DNA of 64,000 bases. Source: Ascidiimonas meishanensis. GTDB taxonomy: Bacteria; Bacteroidota; Bacteroidia; Flavobacteriales; Flavobacteriaceae. How positions within the stretch are numbered: the first letter of the stretch is position 1; each line of letters begins with the position of its first letter. Position numbers and translations under genes: made by a program. The stretch lies in the NCBI RefSeq assembly GCF_037782385.1, contig NZ_JBBEXD010000005.1:1-64000 (forward strand), given 5' to 3'. Shown piece after piece: positions 29,870 through 37,185 of this stretch. The notes beneath the pieces were generated by a model. That model was not told the origin of the DNA, made no database searches, and saw only the letters and a list, made by a program, of their open reading frames with translations.

Positions 29870-31741
29870 ATGTTTGATAAAGAGTATGATGTAATAGTGG
29901 TTGGGGCAGGTCATGCAGGTTCAGAGGCTGCCGCCGCTGCAGCAAATATGGGTTCTAAGACACTGTTAATTACAATGAATTTGCAGAATATAGCCCAGAT
30001 GTCTTGCAACCCTGCAATGGGAGGAATTGCCAAGGGACAAATAATACGTGAAATAGATGCATTGGGAGGCTATAGTGGGTTGATTACAGACATGTCTGCA
30101 ATTCAGTTTAAAATGCTTAACAAGTCTAAAGGACCCGCTATGTGGAGTCCGAGGGCTCAAAGTGACAGAATGCGATTTGCAGAAGAATGGAGGCTAATGT
30201 TAGAACGTACGCCCAACTTGGATTTTTATCAAGAAATGGTTTCTGGGCTTTTAATAGATAATGATAAAATTACTGGCGTTAGAACGTCACTGGGGATAGA
30301 TGTAAGGGCAAAAGCTGTGGTGTTAACTAATGGTACTTTTTTAAATGGTCTTATACATATAGGAGATAAACAATTTGGTGGAGGTAGAGCAGGTGAAAAG
30401 GCGTCTACGGGAATTACAGAAAATCTATTGGAATTTGGTTTTGAATCGGGTCGAATGAAAACGGGAACACCGCCACGAGTAGATGGACGATCTTTAGATT
30501 ATGCTAAAATGAAGGTGGAACCAGGTGATGAGAGCCCAGAAAAATTCTCTTACTCTAAGAAAACAAGTCCTCTTGCGGAACAAAGAGATTGTCATATGAC
30601 GTATACCAGCGCTTTGGTTCATGATTTGTTGAGAGAAGGCTTTGATAGATCACCAATGTTCAATGGTAGAATAAAAAGTATAGGCCCAAGATATTGTCCT
30701 TCTATTGAAGACAAAATAAATAGATTTGCAGATAAAGATCGACATCAAATTTTTGTAGAACCAGAAGGTTGGAATACGGTGGAGGTCTATGTAAATGGCT
30801 TTTCGACTTCATTGCCTGAGGATGTCCAGTTTAAAGCATTACGTTCTGTAGTAGGTTTTGAGAAGGTGAAGTTTTTTAGACCAGGATATGCTATAGAGTA
30901 TGATTATTTTCCGCCCACACAGTTAAAGCATACATTGGAAACGAAACCGATAAGCGGTCTTTATTTTGCGGGACAAATAAATGGCACTACGGGTTATGAG
31001 GAGGCGGCATCACAAGGTTTGATGGCAGGTATCAATGCAAGTCTTAAAATACAAGAAAAGGAGCCTTTTATACTTAAAAGAAACGAAGCTTATATAGGCG
31101 TTCTTATAGATGATTTAATCACCAAGGGAACAGAAGAACCATATAGAATGTTTACTTCAAGAGCAGAGTACAGAACATTGTTGAGGCAAGATAATGCAGA
31201 TATAAGACTTACTCCTTTAGGATATGAAATAGGGCTTGCAAAAGAAGATAGGTTGAGGGCTATGGAAAAAAAGCGAACGGAGTCTCAAGCGTTTATCCGT
31301 TTCTTTAAAGAAACAAGCATAAGACCAGAAGAAGCAAATCCAATTTTAGAGGGCATCAATTCTTCACCAATGAAACAGGCAGATAAAATGTATAAGGTTT
31401 TTTCAAGACCCAATGTAACCATGGAGAAGTTATTAACCGTTACTTCTGTAAATGAATATGTAAATGATAACGCATTAAATAAAGAAGTGCTGGAGCATTC
31501 TGAAATAGAAATAAAATACGCAGGTTATATAGAGAAAGAAAAGTTGAATGCAGATAAATTAAACAGATTAGAAGACATAAAAATCCCAGCTAGTTTTAAT
31601 TACGATAAACTAAAATCATTGTCTTTTGAAGCAAGGGAGAAACTAAAAAATATACGTCCAGTTACGTTATCTCAAGCATCAAGAATAAGCGGAGTTTCAC
31701 CAAGCGATATTAGTGTAATGCTTGTTTATATGGGGCGTTAA
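29870..31741 (+). CDS. mnmG: tRNA uridine-5-carboxymethylaminomethyl modification enzyme MnmG (GidA)
   Basis: 623-aa FAD enzyme that, with MnmE, installs the cmnm5 group on wobble uridine 34 of several tRNAs. Visible motifs are the dinucleotide-binding GAGHAG at residues about 11-16, NPAMGGIAKG, KGPAMWSPRAQ, GRMKTGTPPRVDGRS and the C-terminal FAGQINGTTGYEEAASQG. I placed the start at 29870 (MFDKEYDVIVVGAG). Upstream in-frame Met codons at 29831 and 29840 would translate the parS palindrome into MFHVEQ, which is almost certainly untranslated DNA. The C-terminal helical domain that contacts MnmE is complete. mnmG is a common origin-proximal gene, which fits the flanking parS sites. Confidence 0.97.
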   Translation: MFDKEYDVIVVGAGHAGSEAAAAAANMGSKTLLITMNLQNIAQMSCNPAMGGIAKGQIIREIDALGGYSGLITDMSAIQFKMLNKSKGPAMWSPRAQSDRMRFAEEWRLMLERTPNLDFYQEMVSGLLIDNDKITGVRTSLGIDVRAKAVVLTNGTFLNGLIHIGDKQFGGGRAGEKASTGITENLLEFGFESGRMKTGTPPRVDGRSLDYAKMKVEPGDESPEKFSYSKKTSPLAEQRDCHMTYTSALVHDLLREGFDRSPMFNGRIKSIGPRYCPSIEDKINRFADKDRHQIFVEPEGWNTVEVYVNGFSTSLPEDVQFKALRSVVGFEKVKFFRPGYAIEYDYFPPTQLKHTLETKPISGLYFAGQINGTTGYEEAASQGLMAGINASLKIQEKEPFILKRNEAYIGVLIDDLITKGTEEPYRMFTSRAEYRTLLRQDNADIRLTPLGYEIGLAKEDRLRAMEKKRTESQAFIRFFKETSIRPEEANPILEGINSSPMKQADKMYKVFSRPNVTMEKLLTVTSVNEYVNDNALNKEVLEHSEIEIKYAGYIEKEKLNADKLNRLEDIKIPASFNYDKLKSLSFEAREKLKNIRPVTLSQASRISGVSPSDISVMLVYMGR

Positions 31742-31937
31742 TAAGTTGGTATTTGAAAACCAAAAACACGTTTGGATTATCGGTTCGCATTTAATTAGTT
31801 ATTAGAAACCATTATGAGTTTTCAAGGGGACGTTTTTTCTTTTGAAACCAAGAGGTCTAATATAATGAGTACAGGTGCTTTTACAGGCAGTATGGCATGT
31901 ATTAAAACATAACATAAACCTATTACCTGAAATGAAT

Positions 31938-31953
31938 TGTTCCACGTGAAACA
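31938..31953. promoter_or_regulatory. parS site 3 (ParB-binding)
   Basis: TGTTCCACGTGAAACA fits the consensus TGTTnCACGTGnAACA. It is downstream of mnmG, about 2.1 kb from site 2 and 53 bp before the next gene. Confidence 0.92.
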
Positions 31954-32005
31954 TGTAAACCTGGTTTGGTTTTTGATATATCTGTTGAAACTTATAACCA
32001 TTCAA

Positions 32006-32494
32006 ATGAAAAAAATCACATTTCTGGCTGCATTTATGTTAATCATCTCATCTTGTGTTACTATTAAAAAGGCTCCAGCAATTGATGATTATCGGGTAAT
32101 GAAAGGAAAGGAATTTCAAAAGAAAAATTTTACGAGTCAAACGGCATTTATTTTTCAGAATGATCTAAAAATGATAGATTTTAGAAGTTTTCTTGCAGAA
32201 AAATATGATTTACATTCCTTCAAAAGTACCATGCGAATTCCAGTAGTATTTGAGGATATCTCTTTTGAGTTATTTGTTTTCACCCCTGAAAAGAAAGAAC
32301 AAAAAATTAATTTTATCAACGCAATTATTTCTAAAAACGCAGATGATATTTCTGTTGATGAGTCTACTTATGATTATGTTGCCATTAGTGTTTCAAGAAT
32401 AGATGATGCAGATTGTCTGTCTGAAACATCAATTTATCATAAATTAGTACTTCGATATCTTGAAGATTTAAAAGACACGTATTTTGAGCTCTAA
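32006..32494 (+). CDS. Small predicted lipoprotein, function unknown
   Basis: 162 aa. A lipoprotein signal peptide is evident: MKKITFLAAFMLIISSC with the lipobox Cys at residue 17, so the mature protein should be attached to a membrane facing the periplasm. The remaining sequence is mixed alpha/beta with no motif I recognise. I chose the ATG at 32006; an upstream in-frame Met at 31937 would translate a parS site (MFHVKH). It lies 23 bp before the methyltransferase gene and is probably co-transcribed with it. Confidence 0.75.
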   Translation: MKKITFLAAFMLIISSCVTIKKAPAIDDYRVMKGKEFQKKNFTSQTAFIFQNDLKMIDFRSFLAEKYDLHSFKSTMRIPVVFEDISFELFVFTPEKKEQKINFINAIISKNADDISVDESTYDYVAISVSRIDDADCLSETSIYHKLVLRYLEDLKDTYFEL

Positions 32495-32517
32495 AGTAAA
32501 GTAAAAAGCTTCTATTC

Positions 32518-33333
32518 ATGAAATGTAAAGATCACAGTGTTTCTGGTGAAGAATTTGAACTCGTTTATGATGCCGTATTCGATATGCTAAAAACAGATCC
32601 AGTTCCAGATAACCTGGAGGCATATTATAACAGCGAAGCTTACATTTCTCACACCGATGGTAAAAGAACACTTTTTGAAAAAGTGTATCAATGGGTAAAA
32701 AATTATACGCTTGCAAACAAGCTTAGTTATCTAGAAAAACACCATCATTCAAAAGGTAGGTTATTAGATATAGGAGCTGGAACTGGAGATTTTCTGGTAG
32801 AGGCAAAAACCTCAGGATGGGAGGTAAGCGGAATAGAGCCTAATGAAGATGCCAGAGCAAGGGCTGAGAATAAAGGAATACAATTGAATCCAGACCTAGA
32901 TGATTTGATTGAAAATAAATTTCATGCCATTACTATGTGGCATGTATTGGAACATATTCAGGATTTAGATAAACAAATAGAAAGTCTTAGGAAAGTATTG
33001 GTGAGTAATGGAACCTTGTTTGTAGCCGTGCCAAATTTTAAATCTTATGATGCGTTGCATTACAAACAATATTGGGCGGCCTATGATGTTCCAAGGCACC
33101 TTTGGCATTTTTCGCAAACATCAATTCAAAAGATTTTTGAAAAACATGAAATGAAAGTGGTTGAAATAATTCCCATGAAATTCGATGCCTATTACGTAAG
33201 CCTACTTTCAGAAAAATATAAAACTGGTAAAATGAATGTGATGAAAGCTTTTTTTACTGGATTTGTTTCTAATTGGAAAGGAAATAAGACAAAACAATAT
33301 TCTTCACTTATTTATGTCATTAAAAACACCTAA
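32518..33333 (+). CDS. Class I SAM-dependent methyltransferase
   Basis: 271 aa. The S-adenosylmethionine motif I is LLDIGAGTGDFL (about residues 82-93). It is followed by an acidic motif (VSGIEPNEDAR) and MWHVLEHIQDLD, typical of the UbiE/Methyltransf_11/23 superfamily. The first 45 residues (including KCKDHSVSGEEFELVYD) look like a short substrate-recognition region that is shared, as I recall, by flavobacterial relatives. The substrate cannot be told from sequence; lipid, quinone or glycan methylation are all possible. The gene follows a lipoprotein gene by 23 bp. Confidence 0.85.
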   Translation: MKCKDHSVSGEEFELVYDAVFDMLKTDPVPDNLEAYYNSEAYISHTDGKRTLFEKVYQWVKNYTLANKLSYLEKHHHSKGRLLDIGAGTGDFLVEAKTSGWEVSGIEPNEDARARAENKGIQLNPDLDDLIENKFHAITMWHVLEHIQDLDKQIESLRKVLVSNGTLFVAVPNFKSYDALHYKQYWAAYDVPRHLWHFSQTSIQKIFEKHEMKVVEIIPMKFDAYYVSLLSEKYKTGKMNVMKAFFTGFVSNWKGNKTKQYSSLIYVIKNT

Positions 33334-33532
33334 AAATCCATTTTAAAGCGATTTAAGGCACTTTCACTGCCGGACAAACATAATTCCATCGCTGCAATCA
33401 AAAACACGCCATAAGAGATTACAAAATGATTCGGTTTCTATAAGATAAAATTATGTATGCTTATCTTAATATCAATTTTTACTATTAAGGCTCAGTTAAT
33501 TTTTTTTAGTCTAGTAATATGATTCACTTTAT

Positions 33533-33540
33533 TATTTTTG
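33533..33540 (+). promoter_or_regulatory. Candidate minus-7 box of the Skp/OmpH-like gene
   Basis: TATTTTTG, 21 bp before the ATG at 33562. Confidence 0.58.
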
Positions 33541-33561
33541 CAGCAATTAATTATAGAAATA

Positions 33562-34068
33562 ATGAAAAGAATAGTAATGGGAATTTTTGCTGCCGGACTC
33601 TTGGTAGCATGTCAGCAAGACAAAATAGCTTTTATTGATAATTCTAAAGTGATTAATGAATACAAGGAGAAAAAAGCTTTAGAAGAAAAATTTAAGAAAA
33701 AGGCAGAACGTTTTGATAAGAAAACAGACAGTATATCTAAGGCCTTTCAAATAGAAGCACAGGCCTTTGATGCAGCAGCAGCTAAGATGAGTCAGAAAGA
33801 TGCACAAACTAAATATAATGAGCTACTTCAAAAGCGACAGTTTTTTCAGCAGCAATTGCAAATAGAAGAACAACAATTGCAATCAGAAGGTCAGAAAGAA
33901 ATGGATTCGGTAGTAAAGAAAGTAAAGGAATTCGTTAAAGACTTTGGAAAAAAGAACAAGTACACATATATTCTGGGAGCAAATGAAGCAGGAAGTGTTC
34001 TATACGGCACAGATGACAAGGATATTACAGAAGAAGTGTTAAAGGCGCTTAATGAGGCTTCAAACTAA
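33562..34068 (+). CDS. Skp/OmpH-like periplasmic chaperone, lipoprotein form
   Basis: 168 aa. The signal peptide MKRIVMGIFAAGLLVAC carries a lipobox Cys at residue 17. Then come a short beta strand (IAFIDNSKVINEYKEKK), a long amphipathic helical hairpin rich in Gln/Lys/Glu (residues about 35-115) and the closing YTYILGANEAGSVLYG. This is the Skp/OmpH fold plan: helical tentacles between two halves of a small beta body. Skp-type proteins hold unfolded outer-membrane proteins in the periplasm. Lipid anchoring differs from soluble Skp. I chose the ATG at 33562 because it starts the signal peptide and follows the promoter box by 21 bp. Confidence 0.85.
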   Translation: MKRIVMGIFAAGLLVACQQDKIAFIDNSKVINEYKEKKALEEKFKKKAERFDKKTDSISKAFQIEAQAFDAAAAKMSQKDAQTKYNELLQKRQFFQQQLQIEEQQLQSEGQKEMDSVVKKVKEFVKDFGKKNKYTYILGANEAGSVLYGTDDKDITEEVLKALNEASN

Positions 34069-34211
34069 TAGAAGATAGCGTCTTAGCTATAATTTAGCAC
34101 TGTATTAAAATACATAATCAAATATATTTAACTTTGGATTAAACGCCAAACCTTGTATTAATTATGGCTTTTTTTACAGTGCGTTTTATTGGGGTACACA
34201 TTACTTCGTTC

Positions 34212-35129
34212 TTATGCTAAATTTGAATTTGCATGAATAATACTTTCCTCGATTATTTTTTTTAGTAATGAAACTTTGCTATTAGGCCCAATAGTTAATA
34301 GTTTAGGACTGGTGACCGGTATTCCATTAAATGGCCGCACAAAAACTTCCCCATCTGGATTTCTTTCAAAAGAAGTATATGTTTTTTCGGTTCCAACTCT
34401 GGTGAAACCTTTTACCCGAAGAATACTTTTGGGTAGTGTTTGGCAGATATAATAAATACAATTCAGGTCGGGTAAATTTGGCAAATCACAGGAGCAAGAA
34501 GACCAATGGGATTTGTCATGGTCTAGTTCTTGAGCTTTGTTTTTAGATGGTATGAGTTCCGGAAGAAGTATAATGTCAACATCATCCATTATTAAAATCT
34601 TAGCAAAAGGATTAAGCTCTTTTAGTTCTCTAACAACTAAAGCTTGTCTATTGGCTGTTGTTCTATTAATATGTGTAAGGACAATCAACGAAGATACTTG
34701 TATCTGATTTGATTCCAGTTCATTGTGTTCTTTTCGTTTTTGCCAGTTTTTAACATCAACCACCGATAATTGAATGGGAGGTGAAAACCTATCGTTTAGT
34801 CCAATACTTAGAAATTCCATTAAGGCACAAGCATCAGAAGTACCATTAGCCTCAATCAAAGTGATTCCATTAGTTCGTTCAGGAATACGGTTTACGTAAT
34901 TTCTCAACTCATTTATACCACTGCAACAAATACAACTACCAGTAAGAGCTCTAATGCTATTTGGTTCAACTTTATCGGTCAATTGAAGGGCATCAAGGTT
35001 TGCGTTTTCATAATCATTTAAAATTACATATGGATTCCAACCATTATACATATAATTGGTTATTAAGTGTCTTAATAAAGTTGTTTTACCAGCTCCCAAA
35101 AAACCAACAATTGTAATGATAGCCTCCAT
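34212..35129 (-). CDS. COG0523 (CobW/G3E) GTPase, probable zinc metallochaperone
   Basis: 305 aa. The P-loop GFLGAGKTTLL lies at residues about 8-18. The metal-binding CxCC signature GSCICCSG lies near residue 65, and TLIEANGTSD and LTHINR fit the G3E family B and NKxD-type regions (NKxD is degenerate: THIN). COG0523 proteins insert metals into client enzymes. Those co-located with Zur operators act in zinc starvation. The neighbours here (MerC-like protein, FolE, a Fur-family regulator with palindromic sites) strongly favour a zinc role, and FolE is the likely client. The C-terminal half contains SHWSSCSCDLPNLPDLNCIYY with extra Cys/His. It lies 84 bp after folE in the same direction. Confidence 0.87.
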   Translation of the reverse strand: MEAIITIVGFLGAGKTTLLRHLITNYMYNGWNPYVILNDYENANLDALQLTDKVEPNSIRALTGSCICCSGINELRNYVNRIPERTNGITLIEANGTSDACALMEFLSIGLNDRFSPPIQLSVVDVKNWQKRKEHNELESNQIQVSSLIVLTHINRTTANRQALVVRELKELNPFAKILIMDDVDIILLPELIPSKNKAQELDHDKSHWSSCSCDLPNLPDLNCIYYICQTLPKSILRVKGFTRVGTEKTYTSFERNPDGEVFVRPFNGIPVTSPKLLTIGPNSKVSLLKKIIEESIIHANSNLA

Positions 35130-35213
35130 ATTTACTTAAATAAACTTTATGCATAATACTTTTATTGCTTTAAAAAGCTAAGTAAACTAGTTATGCCATA
35201 AATCTTATAGCTT

Positions 35214-35876
35214 CTATTGTATTTGTTGATTAATGATGTTTAGAAATTCTTTTCGGTTACTTTTTTTAGAAAAGCATCCGCCATATTCTAAAGTAGTAGT
35301 AAAGCTTTTCTTATCTTTTATACCTCTTGAAGAAACACAAAGATGTTTAGCAGAGATCACCACTATTACATCATCTGTTTCTAGTGTTTTTTGTAATTCT
35401 TTTAAAATTTGCAGAGAAAGTCTTTCTTGAACTTGAGGCCGGTGGGCATAATAATCAACAAGTCTGTTTATTTTTGACAGCCCAATCACTTTATCTTTTG
35501 GAACATAACCAATATGAGCTAGACCAGTAATTGGTAAAAAATGATGTTCACAAGAAGAATCAATTGCAATGTTTTGTTCCACGAGTACTTTCTCATAACC
35601 ATATGTGTTCTCAAAAACTGATAGAGAAGGTTTATTTTTAGGGTCTAAACCATAAAAAAGTTCTTTTATATACATTTTGGCAAAGCGATAAGGTGTACCA
35701 GATAAGCTGTCATCAGATAAATCAAGACCAAGCTCTTCCATTATTTTTTCAAAATGATGCTTAATATTTTTAATTTTTTCTTCATCAGATTTTTCAAATG
35801 CATCAGCACGTAAAGGCGTATCTGTACGGGTTGATATATGATTATCACCTATGGTTTCAATTTTATTTTTATTCAT
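35214..35876 (-). CDS. folE: GTP cyclohydrolase I (zinc-dependent type IA)
   Basis: 220 aa. The enzyme converts GTP to 7,8-dihydroneopterin triphosphate, first step of tetrahydrofolate and related pterins. Zinc ligands are visible in SSCEHHFLP (Cys and His) and in the second Cys of AKHLCVSSRG, with the substrate-binding core VPKDKVIGLSKINRLVDYYAHRPQVQERL. The N-terminal 40 residues are a variable extension. Overlap of 8 bp with the upstream MerC-like gene implies a shared message. Its placement in a Zur-type cluster suggests this is a zinc-starvation paralogue supplied by the neighbouring COG0523 chaperone; whether a housekeeping folE exists elsewhere is not visible. Confidence 0.93.
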   Translation of the reverse strand: MNKNKIETIGDNHISTRTDTPLRADAFEKSDEEKIKNIKHHFEKIMEELGLDLSDDSLSGTPYRFAKMYIKELFYGLDPKNKPSLSVFENTYGYEKVLVEQNIAIDSSCEHHFLPITGLAHIGYVPKDKVIGLSKINRLVDYYAHRPQVQERLSLQILKELQKTLETDDVIVVISAKHLCVSSRGIKDKKSFTTTLEYGGCFSKKSNRKEFLNIINQQIQ

Positions 35877-36273
35877 TGTAAGTACAACATTTATAGGTTT
35901 TACACTGGCAGAATTTTAAATTATAAATATGTAAAACTGCAAGGGTAATAGCGGTTATATAAATTATAGTTTCTGGTAACGAAACCCATTTTACTTTTTC
36001 ATTTATGACTAATAGAAATAAAGTAATCCAACTTATCCATAGTAATGGCTTCATAAAGATTTTAGAAGTGTTTTTAGCTGAGCGAGCTACTGCAAAAAAT
36101 GAAATAATCAAAAAAATATAATCTAAATTTCGCCACCAAATCAGACTGCTTTCACTATCAGTAACAGAATTGGTATGAGCTATAAAAATAAAAGGGGTTG
36201 CAAGACAATGAATTACACATAAAGTACTTGCAAGTGCGCCAAAAATGTCGGATTTATCTAAAATTAATCTCAC
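35869..36273 (-). CDS. MerC-domain membrane protein
   Basis: 134 aa starting at GTG, first gene of the minus-strand zinc cluster. It has four hydrophobic helices and the MerC-like opening DIFGALASTLCVIHCLATPFIF, whose Cys and His are candidate metal ligands. The end is rich in Cys (KFCQCKTYKCCTYNE). MerC was first described as a mercury transporter, but Bacteroidota MerC-domain proteins occur widely without mercury genes. The Zur-like operator directly over its start points to zinc handling. The Cys-rich tail could bind metal; this is inference. Confidence 0.82.
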   Translation of the reverse strand: MRLILDKSDIFGALASTLCVIHCLATPFIFIAHTNSVTDSESSLIWWRNLDYIFLIISFFAVARSAKNTSKIFMKPLLWISWITLFLLVINEKVKWVSLPETIIYITAITLAVLHIYNLKFCQCKTYKCCTYNE

Positions 36274-36289
36274 CGTATAGTTTTAATAA

Positions 36290-36304
36290 TGCAACTGAGT
36301 TGCA
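36290..36304. promoter_or_regulatory. Zur/Fur-type operator 1
   Basis: Perfect 7-1-7 palindrome TGCAACT-G-AGTTGCA. It touches the downstream edge of the merC-side minus-7 box (36303-36310) and covers the expected start of that transcript, a typical repressor position. Confidence 0.8.
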
Positions 36305-36310
36305 AAAGTA
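36303..36310 (-). promoter_or_regulatory. Candidate minus-7 box of the MerC-folE-COG0523 operon
   Basis: TACTTTTG on the minus strand, 29 bp before the GTG at 36273 and overlapping operator 1. Confidence 0.6.
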
Positions 36311-36323
36311 ATCATATAATTTG

Positions 36324-36346
36324 TTATTGCAACTTAGTTGTAATAA
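36324..36346. promoter_or_regulatory. Zur/Fur-type operator 2
   Basis: Palindrome of 11-1-11 with one mismatch centred on 36335. The core TGCAACT-T-AGTTGTA is the same motif as operator 1, and the centres are 38 bp apart. It abuts the candidate minus-7 box of the regulator gene, so self-regulation is likely. Confidence 0.8.
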
Positions 36347-36351
36347 ATTTG
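36344..36351 (+). promoter_or_regulatory. Candidate minus-7 box of the Fur-family regulator
   Basis: TAAATTTG ends 3 bp before the ATG at 36355, which would give an almost leaderless message. Treat as tentative, as such boxes arise easily in AT-rich DNA. Confidence 0.35.
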
Positions 36352-36354
36352 TAT

Positions 36355-36735
36355 ATGGGAATTATTAGAAAAACACAATCTGTTAAAGTTTTACTTTCTG
36401 AATTTAAGAGTGCCGCAGAAGCTATTTCTGCCATAGACTTGATTAAAAGACTTCATTCAAAGCTTAATAAAACTACTGTTTATCGTGTACTAGACAAACT
36501 TGAGGATGATGGTATTTTACACTCTTTTCTTGACAAGAACGGAATCAAGTGGTATGCAAAGTGTAACGCATGTACATGTTCTAAACACATTGATGCACAT
36601 CCACATTTTCAATGCATAAGCTGTGGTAAGGTTGATTGTGTAGCAATAGATGTTCATATTCCTAATATCCCTAATAGAGAAGTAGTAGTGTCTCAAATTT
36701 TAATTCAAGGCAAATGTGAGAATTGTTTTATGTAA
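36355..36735 (+). CDS. zur: Fur-family transcriptional regulator, probably Zur
   Basis: 126 aa. The N-terminal winged helix contains the recognition helix LNKTTVYRVLDKLEDDGILH. The C-terminal dimerisation and metal region holds KCNACTCSKHIDAHPHFQCISCGKVDC and GKCENC, that is the structural CxxC pairs plus several His/Cys for a regulatory metal. The context (COG0523, FolE, MerC-like protein and palindromic sites) supports zinc sensing over iron. I chose the ATG at 36355: the in-frame Met at 36289 would put operator DNA into the protein. The protein is slightly shorter than typical Fur (about 150 aa) and lacks a C-terminal extension. Confidence 0.87.
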   Translation: MGIIRKTQSVKVLLSEFKSAAEAISAIDLIKRLHSKLNKTTVYRVLDKLEDDGILHSFLDKNGIKWYAKCNACTCSKHIDAHPHFQCISCGKVDCVAIDVHIPNIPNREVVVSQILIQGKCENCFM

Positions 36736-36799
36736 CATACATATAGTTCCAAAACAAAATTCCATTTTAAGCATTTTCATTCATTTCACAAACCATGTA

Positions 36800-37183
36800 T
36801 TATTGCAATAAAAAGACTGTAAATATGGTAGGAATAAAATAAATTACAATAGTTTTTGCACCTTCATAATCTTTGGCAACTCTTTGCCCAAACAACAACA
36901 TTAAAAGGGCTACACAAGACAGAATTGCACCATAGAAGCCTAAAGCGGATGCACCGCTCTTAAAAAGCTCCCAGATTCCTGCTAAACTTAAAATACCAGC
37001 CACTATCTCAATAAATAGAACGATACCCAATAAAGCGGGGACAGAATTTTTTAAAAAGGTTTTAGCAAAATGAGACTTGATAAAATCTAAATTACCTTTC
37101 CAGTCTATTACTTTATCAAGTCCGCTTTGTAAAAAAGTGATACTAAGAAAGGCTAATAATAATATTTCTGTAATTTTTTCCAT
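36800..37183 (-). CDS. DoxX-like four-helix membrane protein
   Basis: 127 aa with four hydrophobic helices and the DoxX-type start LLLAFLSITFLQSGLDKVIDW, followed by an acidic/Lys loop and IVLFIEIVAGILSLAG. DoxX-family proteins are small inner-membrane proteins, some linked to quinone or thiosulfate redox, most uncharacterised. It begins 2 bp after the stop of the delta prime gene, so the two are co-transcribed, although no functional link is evident. Confidence 0.78.
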   Translation of the reverse strand: MEKITEILLLAFLSITFLQSGLDKVIDWKGNLDFIKSHFAKTFLKNSVPALLGIVLFIEIVAGILSLAGIWELFKSGASALGFYGAILSCVALLMLLFGQRVAKDYEGAKTIVIYFIPTIFTVFLLQ

Positions 37184-37185
37184 GA

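Noticed and set aside
31937..32005. Extended start for the lipoprotein
   Set aside because: It would translate a parS site and destroy the signal peptide placement.
33334..33532. Intergenic stretch before the Skp-like gene considered for an RNA gene
   Set aside because: No stable paired structure or promoter-terminator pair was seen.
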